64,000 nucleotides of DNA, from assembly GCA_905221605.1 (NCBI GenBank), contig CAJNDS010000581.1, positions 46,020-110,019 on the forward strand, given 5' to 3'. This DNA comes from Symbiodinium natans (taxonomy: Eukaryota > Sar > Dinophyceae > Suessiales > Symbiodiniaceae). The notes beneath the pieces were generated by a model. The model was not told the DNA's origin and searched no databases. It worked only from the letters and a program-made list of their open reading frames with translations. Below, one piece after another: positions 12,901-23,400 of the stretch (position 1 is the first letter of the stretch; each line of letters opens with the position of its first letter). The translations under genes were made by a program, and so were the position numbers.

Positions 12901-15900
12901 ATCACGTCCCATTGAAAGATAGACGAGTTGTGTCTTTGTACGTTGCGAGGTGGGGGAGCTCTTTCACAAGAGGTAGGTAGAGGACTCTCTCATGTCCGGC
13001 AAAGAGATAGAGACGATCTTTCATGACCCGCTACGAGATAGAGGAGCCTCTTTCATGTAAAGGGTAGGAAACGGTAGAGCTGCGAGCTCGTCTACCCATT
13101 GACGGGAAATGAGCAAGACAGGACATTAGAGTGCTCTTGTAGCTTGTATGAGTGAATTCTTGTCATTGAAAAAGGGGAGCTCTTTCGCAAGCGGTAAAGT
13201 AGAGAACTCTCTCATTTGCTGGAAAGTCTTTCATGACCTATTGCGAGATAAAGAAGCTCTGCCACGTAGAAGGTAGCAAACGGTAGAGCTGAGACGCTGA
13301 GAGCTCCTCTACCTAGGGACCTAGTGACGGGGAACCAAAAGGATAGGATATGAGAGAGCTCTCCTGAAGGAGTTCTTCAATCTCTGATTAGGAGATGAAT
13401 GAGCTCCTGTCTCTTCTCATACGTAATGACAGACAGGAAATGAACGATGCCCTCGAGCTTTTAACATCAAGAAAAAGCTCCTCTATCCCCTACAAGAGTG
13501 GGAGAGAGGGAAGCCCTCTCTGACCTATTAGGAGATAGAAGAGCTTGCTCATTGCAAAATATCAAGAGGAGGAGCTCTTGCAGAAGTCATGACCTGTTAG
13601 GAACCAGAGGAGATAGAAGAGCTTGCTCATTGCAAAAGGGGAAGCGGAGGAGCTCTTGCAGAAGAGGCAAGGAGCTCCTTCACTTGCTACAAAGACACAG
13701 AGGAGCTTTCAGACGACGTATATTCAGAGATAGCGAAACTCGATCACGTAGAGATAGAGACTCTTTTAATAGAGACTAATGAGTTATGTCATGTCTCATT
13801 TATCGGACAGAGAATGGCCCAGGGCGACCTTCAAAACTCTTCATTGATAGAGAAGCTATTTCGGAAAACAAACATGGTGGAGAACTCTCTCATTCCTGCA
13901 ATGTGATACAGGAGGTCTCTCATGACCTCTTGTGAGATAGAGACCGGTTGCATCAGGGAAGTTTTCCCTGGAAACCCTTTGCTATTCCCTTACTTTGGTG
14001 CTGAAACCATCACGTTCTTGTTCCTTAATGCCCCAGTAAACCCTTGGAGAAAGAGGTGTTTTCAAGATGTGGTGGGGTATCTCATGTAGGAATGTACAAT
14101 GGTTAGACACTAGCGCTCTTGCTTTCAAGAAGCAGTCTTGCAAGTAATGGCTCTGGGTTATGTCACGGGTTTGTTACGGTAATAGGCAGACTACACAAAT
14201 ACACCCTCCATTAAATTCCCGTAGCCCTATAAACCCTACACCCTGCACGCGAATCCTGAGCCCCCTAAGACTCCTATGCCCCCTACGATGAGATATAGTT
14301 CATGGGAGAGCTCTTATACCGTTTATGAATGCATTCTTCTATCTTTGAGATGAAAGAGCTCCTCTATCTTCTCATAGGAAATGAAAGAGATCCTGCATAT
14401 GAAAAGAAAAGACCCTTCGAGAAAAGTTAAAGAATGGTAACGAATCCATGTCATCAATCTTTTCATGCGTAATGAGAGCGCTCCACACTCTTAATGGGAC
14501 ATGAAAGAGCTCCTCCATTTCTTTGAAATCAAAACCTTGCTTTCTCCCTGAGTGACAAAGATCTCTTGGAAATGAGAGATCTCTGCTACCACTTTCGAAA
14601 AAATGAGCTCCTATATCTCGGAGTCGGAAAGATAAAGATGTGAAAAGGAGCCCTCCCAAACCTACGAGGCGCCAGAGCACCCGCCCGCAGCTTTTCAAGC
14701 AGGAGAAAGGCTCTTTCGTAAGGGGCGGAGGAGCTCTGTCATTCCCTCAACCAGAGGGAGGGGAGCCCTCTCATGACCTATTCAAGAGAGAGGAGATAGA
14801 AGAGCTTGCTCATTGCTCTTTAGGATGCGGAGGAGCTTTTGCACAAGAGGCAAGGAGCTCTTCTACTTCTACAAACGCATAGAAGAGCGTTTAGATGACC
14901 TGTTACGAAATAGAATAAATGCTGTCTCACGTAAGCGAGAGAGACTGATGAGTTATGCGACGCTCCATTTCAGGGATAGGCCTTCGAAACCTTCAATTAG
15001 GGTTGATCTCTCGCAAAAAGGTAAAAGAGCTATGTCATTTCCTACGAAGCGATAAGCAGCCTAGAGACAATCGGCTTCTCTCATGTTTGCTTCATGGATA
15101 GAGAAGCTTTTCTCAACCAAAACCAAAGAGACGGATCATGTCCCATTGAAAGATAGACGAGTTCTGTCTTTGTACGTTACGAGGTGGGGGAGCTCTTTCA
15201 CAAGAGGTAGGTAGAGGACTCTCTCATGTCCGGCAAAGAGATAGAGACGATCTTTCATGACCCGCTACGAGATAGAGAGCCTCTTTCATGTAAAGGGTAA
15301 GATATAGAAGAGCTGTGAGCTCCTTTACCTATCGACGGGAACTCTTATAGCTTTCATGAATGAGTTCTTGCCAGTGAACAAAGGGAGCTCTTTCACAAAG
15401 GGTAGATAGAGACCTCTCTCATTTCCTGTAAAAGAAAGAGGAGGTCTCTCACGACCTGATTATTGCGAGATAGAGAAGCTATGTCATATAAAGATAAGAA
15501 ATGGTAGAGCTGAGGACTCCTCTGCCTAGTGACGGGAAATCAGTTAGATAGGACATGAGAGAACTCTCATACATTTCTTATGAATGAGTTCTTCAATCTC
15601 TGAATAGAAAATGAATGAGCTCCTGTGTCTTCGCATACGAAATGACAGTGTGGAAATGAGCTGTCTCATGACCTGTTAGGAAACAGAGGAGATAAAGAGC
15701 TTGCTCATTGCAAAAGAGGAAGCGGAGGGCTCTTGCAGAAGAGGCAAGGAGCTCCTTCACTTGCTGCAAAGATACAGAGGAGCTTTCAGATGACCTATTC
15801 AGAGATAGCGAAACTCGATCACGTAAACGATAGAGATTGAAAAGTTATGTCATGCCCCATTTCAGGGATAGAGAATGGCCTTCCAGACTTTCATTTCGAA

Positions 15901-18010
15901 TAAAGGAGAGATCTGTCACAGAAAGGTAGAAGAGCTATTCATTTCTTATTATATCACGGGTAGACAAGCTTTTTCTCAAATACAAACAAAAAACCTGGCT
16001 CATGCACCATTGAAAGATAGACGAGTTCTGTCACTCTCGATCACAAGGTGGAGGAGCTCTTTCACACGAGGTAGGTAGAGCACGCTCTCTTTTCTTGCAA
16101 AGAGATAGAGAAGATCTGTCATGACTCCATGAACCGTTACGAGATAGAGAAGCCTCTTTCATGTAAAAGATAGGTCATGGTAGAGCTGAGAGCTCCTCTG
16201 CCTAGTGATGGCAAACGAGAAATAGGAACCAAAGGAGATAGAAGAGGTTGCTCATTGCAAAATAGGAAGCGGAGGAGCTATTGCAGAAGAGGCAAGCAGC
16301 TCCTTCACTTGCTGCGCAGACACAAAGGAGCTTTCAGATGACCTGTTCAGAGATAGCGAAACTCTCTCACGTAAACGATAGAGACTGATGAGTTGTGTCC
16401 CCATTCAAGGGATAGAGAATGGCCTTCCAAACTTTCATTTCGGGTAAAGAAGAGATCTGTCGCAAAAAGGTAGAAGAGCTATGTCATTTCTTATGCATCG
16501 ATAAACGGCTACTCGCATGATTTCTTCATCGATAGAGAAGCAGCTATTTCTGAATAGAAATTCACAATGGAGCTGTCTCATGTCCCAGTGAAAGATAGAC
16601 GAGTTGTGGCATTTGATTTTGAGGTGAAGGAGCTCTTTCACAAGAGGTAGGTAGAGGACTCTCTAATGTTCTGCAAAGAGATAGAGCCAATCTTTCTTGA
16701 CCCGCTACGAGATAGAGGAGCCTCTTCCATGTAAAGGGTAGGATGTGGTAGAGCTGTGAGCTCCTCTACCTATCGACGGGAAATTAACAAGAAAGTACAT
16801 TCGAGAGCTCTTACAGCTTCTATGAATGAGTTCTTGTGATTGAACAAAGGGAGCTCTTTCACAAAAGGTAGATAGAGACCTCTCTCATTTCCTGCAAAAG
16901 AAAGAGGAGGTCTCTCATGACCTATTGCGAGATAGAGAAGCTATGTCATATAAAAGATACGAAATGGTAGAGCTGAGCGCTGGTGACGGCAAATGAACTA
17001 GGTAGGACATGAGAGAGCTCTTATACATTGTATGAGAGATTTCTTATATCTATATCTCTTGTGAACGAGTTCTTCAATCTCTGACTAGGAGATGAATGAG
17101 CTCCTGTATCTTCTCATACGAAATGACAGAATGGATATAAATGATGTCCTCTAGCTGTTAACGCAACATGAAAAAACCTCCTCTATCCCCTAAAAGAGAA
17201 GGAGAGAGGGAAGCCCGCTCATGACCTATTAGGAACCAGAGGAGATAAAAGAGCTTGCTCATTGCAAAATAGGAAGCGGAGGGCTCTTGCAGAAGAGGCA
17301 AGGAGCTCCTTCACTTGCTGCAAAGATACAGAGGAGCTTTCAGATGACCTATTCAGAGATAGCGAAACTCTATCACGTAAACGATAGCGAGAGATGCGTT
17401 ATGTCATGTCCCATTTGATGGACAGAGAATGGCCCAGAGTGGCCTTCAAAACTCTTCATTGATAGAGAAGCTGCGAAGCTATTTCTGAAAATCGACATAG
17501 AAGAGAACTCTCTCATTTCCTGCAGCGTGAAAAAGGAGGTCTCTCATGACCTATTGCGAGATAGAGAAATTTCAGGTAAGAGTTAGGTAATGGTAGAGCT
17601 GGGCACGCCTCTGCCTCTTGACGAGAAATGAGCTCGTGTATACTTCATGAATGCGTTCTTCTATCTCTCAGATGAAAGAGCTCCTCGATCCTTCTTATAG
17701 GGCATGAAAGAAATCCTGTGTTCGAACTGAAAAGACCCTTTGATAAGCAAAAGAAAAAGGGAAACGAATCGATGCCTTCTATCTTTTAGTGCAGAGCTTC
17801 TCACTTCTAATGCGACATGATAGAGCTCCTCTATTTTCTTGGAAATGAAACAGCTTGCGTTCTCTCCTGAGTGAAAGATGTCTCTGTCGTGGAAATGAGA
17901 TCTCCTCTATGTTTCTAAGAAATGAGATAGCTCACCTCTACCTCGTAATCGGAAATGAGAGAGCCCTTCGCCCCTCTTCAGGCTATGAAACAACTTGTCT
18001 ATCTCTTACT
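12901..18010. repeat. GAGCTC-rich long repeat field
   Basis: Five kilobases of repeated blocks. One block reads AAAGATAGACGAGTT, GGTGGGGGAGCTCTTTCACA, AGAGGTAGGTAGAGGACTCT, CAAAGAGATAGAGACGATCT and GACCCGCTACGAGATAGAGG. It is recognisable at about 12,915, 15,140, 16,010 and 16,585. A second block (AGAAGAGGCAAGGAGCTCCT, CAGAGGAGCTTTCAGATGAC) occurs near 13,660, 15,740, 16,280 and 17,300. Spacing is irregular, which suggests block-wise duplication. The open frames inside are short and not conserved between blocks. Confidence 0.75.
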
Positions 18011-18059
18011 TCAAAGTGTGCTAGAGCTACATGGCTGCACTTGCTGGCGCCGGTGCACA

Positions 18060-18232
18060 CACAGACCAAACCTTCACTATTACTGTTACTACTACTAATA
18101 CTATTACTAGAATTATTACTATTCCTATTCCTATTACTATTACTAGTACTATTATTATTCCTATTACAATTACGGTCAGTATTATTATACTCATAATAAT
18201 ATTAAAATTATTATTATTATTGCACTACTACT
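18060..18232 (+). repeat. ACT/ATT trinucleotide microsatellite
   Basis: Imperfect (ACT)n/(ATT)n run with interspersed CCT. Confidence 0.8.
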
Positions 18233-18297
18233 GAAAGAAGAACCAGCCGTGAAATAGACCCTAAAGGTCTCGGCCACATATATATATATATATAACA

Positions 18298-18594
18298 CCC
18301 TCAGTTTGTGGGGGTTGGGGCCCCATTATAGACCCCCAACTGTGGCTTTTCCTGGGAGCTGGGTATAATTTGAGAAACCCATTTCAGACCCCTTGTTGGT
18401 CATGGACTTGTCGGTGTTAGCTATTGTTTGGCTCTCTAGACCACAACGGAAAGATCGTGAGACCCTTCAGTGAAGGGTTGAGGTGAAATGGGTAAGCTAG
18501 CTGGGAAAGGTCTAAAATGGTCCTATCCCCATTTCAGACCTCCGATTTCCTGACCCTCAAGGGTCACCATTCCAGACCCCCACAAGCTGAGGGG
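18298..18594. mobile_element. MITE-like element with terminal inverted repeats
   Basis: The left end CCCTCAGTTTGTGGGGGT and the right end (reverse complement CCCCTCAGCTTGTGGGGGTC) form imperfect inverted repeats about 297 bp apart. Runs of TA dinucleotides flank both sides. The inside contains further short repeats of CATTTCAGACC and no coding region. This fits a small non-autonomous DNA transposon inserted into TA, but a simple palindromic intergenic element cannot be excluded. Confidence 0.6.
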
Positions 18595-19761
18595 ATTTTA
18601 TATATGTATATATATATATATATACATCGTACTTGCCGAAAAAGACCAGAATACATCACGCTTGTTCCTCCCCTCCCCAATGGCCACGAATAGACAGATC
18701 ATTGACGTGAAATAGTAGTCTTCATCATCAACATCATCATCATCATCAGAACAAAGTGCGTGACTGGTGCTGCCAAAAGAGCCAAAAAGTATGTCTGACG
18801 CACCAGACCCTGCCATGGCGTCGACGTGCGTGCGGGTCCCGCCGAGCAAGGAATCTTTTGTTCCGACGATGATGTGTGCCACAAACAACTCAAGCGTGGC
18901 GCTATCTAGCAGGAAGGGTCCGGTTCTTGCAGCTGTTGGACTACTGGACGTCTGTGCTTTGAACTACTCTACAACTATGCGACCATACCACTATGCTATA
19001 CCACTGTAGCTTCTCCCACCGGAGCAGGCGTGGTCTTTTGTCTGCTTTAGACCCGCGTGTTTGGGCCGAGAAATTGCGCGAACTCAAGGTTTGGGCCACC
19101 GATCCGAAGACCTGGAGGCCGCCGGGCACCGCCTACGCCTACGCCAAGTGCACGAGACATGAAGATCTGAAGATCCCATTCCGACTTCTGCGAGCCCGAA
19201 CAAGAAATTTCCTGACTCGCTTCCGAAAGCCGATTTGTCATAAGTTTCTGACCGTATTCAAGCACATCATACCCGAGCCGCGAGTCGAAGCCAGCACCAT
19301 GCGTTGACAACTTAAGAAAGACATCAGATGCTTCGGAAGAGCAGTCAGGGGAAAGGGGCGAGGGCCGGGGAGGGGGAAGGCCGCGAAGGCGGTACCCCAA
19401 CTTAGCAAAGACGGGCATCTTGGAGAAGCCGTGAAAAAAGTGAGAATGACATCGTGTCTCTGGCTTCTCTTTTCAAAGGCTTCAGCTTGTGCTTCGGACG
19501 GCAGAGGGGGAAAGCAGCATCTCCCTGCACAAGAGCACTCGTCAACTAAACGCATCTTGAATCCGGACATGTAGCTTCTTCCGAAAACTCAGCGATACAA
19601 CCACTGCCGTGTTACGTCAACCACGAGCAGGCAGCGGGGATAGCAGTGGTGACAGGAGCGACGTCGGCTGGAGCAGACCGGAGTGATGCCAGAACCATGG
19701 ACACCACCACATGTTGATGCAGAATCGCATAGCGCCCGAGAACGCAGCAGACACTTTGTTG
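18595..19761. other. Downstream flank of the ABC transporter, no gene seen
   Basis: Contains a TA run (18,600-18,630) and a CAT microsatellite (18,720-18,750). Otherwise it holds only short overlapping open frames. It should include the 3' untranslated region of the ABCC gene. Confidence 0.45.
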
Positions 19762-20404
19762 CTAGAGCTTGACGCGCGAACTGGGTGCAGGTGCCAGCCT
19801 TCGTCGTATATCTGCCCCGGCATCGCCCATGCTGGCCACCAGGCTCGTGAAAGCACCGTTCTGCTGCAGCAGCTCAGCAGGCGAGCCAGTCTCAATCACC
19901 CGGCCAGAATCGAGCACAGCTAAGCGATCGTAGTCGATGATCGTGTCCAGCCGGTGAGCTATACACAGAATCGCACAGTCACTGCAAGCTGATCGGATTG
20001 CACTCTGCACTTGAGCATCTGTCTTCAGGTCTACACTGGCAGTACATTCATCCAGAAAAACGATTCTTTGCCTGGCAAGAAGGAGCCTCGCAATGCAGAT
20101 GAGCTGCACTGTCCCCGCCGAAAAGTTCGATCCTTTCTCCTGCACTGGCTCGTCCAGCTTCTGCGGCATGCCCTGTACTTGCTCCTCCAGATGTGCCAAG
20201 CGCAGGGCCGCCAGCAACTCCGCGTCGCTGTACCGCCCACGCAAATCAAGATTTGATCTCAAAGTCCCTGAGAACATCAGCGGATCCTGTGGAACAATGG
20301 CCATGGAAGCCCGGAGCTGTGGGAGCGGCAGAGACTTGGCGCTCCGCCCCCAGACACGAATGTCGCCCGACTCTAACTCTACCATCCTGAAGCACGCCAG
20401 GAAC
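19762..20404 (-). CDS. ABCC exon 13: rest of NBD2 and stop
   Basis: Contains the Q-loop in AIVPQDPLMFSGTLRSNLD and Walker B RIVFLDECTASVD with the catalytic Glu. The H-loop is CIAHRLDTI and the D-loop ASVD. The signature reads NFSAGTVQLICIAR: the usual Gln of LS.GQ is Thr, so the NBD1/degenerate site has a non-canonical signature. The stop is at 19,762-19,764, about 40 residues after the H-loop, a normal ABCC ending. Confidence 0.9.
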
Positions 20405-23400
20405 CTCACCGTCTCTTGTGTGACCTAAAGCCGCCCTAAGCCTGCAAAGTAATTCCCCAGATCCTAAAAACCCCTTGTACGGCCTCAAACCATGAAAACC
20501 TAAACTCCGGACTGGACCTAAAAGCCTTAAACTTACAACCTTACAAAATCTAAATCCCAAAATCCTAAGAATCTAAACCCCAAACCCTAAAACTCAACCC
20601 GATAATCCTTAAGAAACACCGTGCTAAATTCACCTTCTCCGGGGACAGCGTGGATTTCCCGCTCCCCGTGCGGCCACAGATGCCCATGCGCTCGCCGGGA
20701 CGCACAGCCAAGGTGAGGCCTGGCAAGAACAGGTTGAGCTTGCAAAAGCCATTTTGGCTGTTTCTTTGTTTTGCTTGGCAAGGGTTCAGAAGGGGTTTCA
20801 TACGGCTTCATGAGGGTGTTACAAAGGTTGCGCTATTTGGGGGGGGGGGGGGGGGGGGGGGCGTTGGGATATCGGGGCTTGGGGCCTAAGGGCCCCTCAA
20901 GGGATTCAGGGTTTAAGGGTTTAGCGGTTGGGGGCCTAAAGTTGGGGCTTTGAAGTTGCTCGAGCCCTGAACATTAAGTCTAAGCCTGGAACAGCACTCC
21001 AACGTCCACAACATGGCTAGTCTATAGGGCGTTGGATTTGGGATTTCTTGTTGAGGTCTTAGAGAATAGCAGCCCCAAACTCCAAAATTTTGAAAGAAAA
21101 CGCCGGAAAGGCCCGGCAGACCACACGAAACCAGATACAACCTAAGCAGCCCAAAGCCTAAACCCTGTATAGACGTGGACCTCGAATCCTGAATTCTGAT
21201 CTCACAAACGCTTTAATCCTTAGACTTAGACCCCAAACGCTGAACTCCCAAACCAGAAAATCACAAAGTCCCAAGCCCGCAAACTCCCAAAAACCAAAAA
21301 TCCAAAACTCCCACACAACTCCCGATTAAAGTTAGCCAAATTATAACCCTGGTAATAAGTTAAAAGTTGAGTAACCCATGATATGGCTCAAGGCTCTCGG
21401 CTCGAGTGAGAAGGCAAGTGGTAGGCAGTTTTCAGGTAGGGTAGCTGCCTAGATGCCATGGAGCCCACCCTCTAAGAGGGATAGCCTGGCTATCATAACC
21501 TCAGAGGTGAGCCGAGAGGGAAGGTGCATCCTTCGACTGGAGCGAACTACCAGGGCAGGGCACTTCCGCGATGCCCAGTCCCTGGAGCAGAGTTTCAGCG
21601 AGCGTGCCAAACAGGGATGCCTTCCATGGGCCTCGTGGCCAAGTGGCACCGAGGCAGCAGAGGTGCAGACCCTCTGACCCGAACAGATAGGGGCAAGTGC
21701 CGGCGGACAGGGATCAGCCCAGTATGCTTCGGGGGGACCGCAAGGCACGGTTAGTAAGAGAGTGAAAGCCGGAGCTGCGGACGAGCCGAGTCAACTGGTC
21801 TGTACAGCCTGTTGCTAGACTTGCAATCCCTGGAAAGCTGAGAGTTTGGGAGTCTGCAGTGGCGATTAGGGAACGTGATGCAGTGGCCAGTTGGCTGAAA
21901 GCACATGCCCCTTCTGGAAGCCTGCTACTTGTAACGGGCTATCGCCTACACTGGTGGCTGCTAACCAGTTCAACAATTGGCTTGAAGTGTGAGATAGATC
22001 TGGCGGGCTCTTTCGTGACTCACACAGCCAGAGGTTTTATCCTCTTTGAGATGAGTGGTATAAGGCCATCCTGACCTTTGTCATGCTGGGGTATGCCCAG
22101 TCCTACCAAGCTTAGTGTCAGGAGTTTTTAGTTTGTCCACCTTGGCCTTGCCTGAGACTCATCTACAGTAAATCCACACCGACAGCAGTGCTTGAGAGTG
22201 GGATAGCTACCAGAGGCAAGATTCCGCTTTAGGCGCTGCTTGAGGTTTATGTTTATGGGTTTGGCTTCTGCTCGGCGTGTTTCCCCGCGCCAGTGCACTT
22301 TGTGCATGGGGGAATTGAGGGGAAAGCGTGGTCCCCGCGCCTTGTTGAGGGGAGGCGTCGACCCTGCGCCAAATATACCGAGTTGAGGGGTGCAGTGTCC
22401 CCAAACCTGTCGACATAAGCCTTGTCCAGGTGGCCCCATCCACCCTCGCACAGGGTAGCTTTCTAGAGGTGCCTTCTGGAACCCTCCACACAGAGACCTG
22501 GGGCGCCAGACACTTGGCAGTGTGGAGGTGGCATCCTCGGGCTGTGAATTGGCGGACTTCACTGCCCAGGGCCCACAGGGCTGCAGGCTGAGCAGATATG
22601 GCAGTACTTTCCCTCTCAGCTGAGCAGGCGGACAACCCTGTTAGATGGGCCAAGCAACCAATTTGTACAGGTAATTGGTGCCTGTGGCCGAGGGGTCGCA
22701 GGTTCAGTGCAGAATGTCTTGCTGTACACCATCAGAGGGCTGCCCTCTTACTGACACGAAAGGGATGAGGGTGGAGGAGGGACCCACAGATTGGGGCTGC
22801 CCTCTGACCGACTAGGGAAGAAGAGGAGTGGTTGGTGAAGCTTTGCAGCAAGAGGTGCCACCCTCTAGTGAGAGGCTGAGGCAAAGACCTCATAGGCTTG
22901 AGGTCCCACCCTCAGTGTGGTACCAGTAGCGGAGAGCTTTTACCTGTACAGTCAGCCTCTGCTGCTCAAGTATTGTGGTAGTACATAGCAGTACGGACTC
23001 CGGTCCCAAACACCAAGACGGTGAACTCGCAAACCAATCACAACTCGGAAAAACAAATAACCCATGATATAACTCCGATAACTATACCCAATGTTCACCC
23101 CTAACCTTTATCTTACTTCTATCGATAGTTACGGGGGTTAGGCGGTGTACTATGTAAGTGCGCCACAAGAGTTAGCAATAAGTGGCAATAAGTTAGGGTT
23201 GAATTACAACGAAGTTACGGTCCAGATACGAAATATTTTTCCTTCTGCTCAAGCGACTGTTGGCTCAGAGCGGCTCAACTTTTGGCGGCAGCGGTAACGT
23301 GAAATCGGCATGGAAGTTGATTTGGGCGTTGCCATCGTGACTCTCCATGCGTACGCTGAGTCTTGGGAAGCTGCGATGCCCAAGTGGCGATGGCCGGCTG

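Noticed and set aside
22681-22715. tRNA-like boxes (TGGCCGAGGGG and GGTTCAGTGC)
   Set aside because: The two boxes are adjacent, not about 35 nt apart, and no cloverleaf can be drawn.
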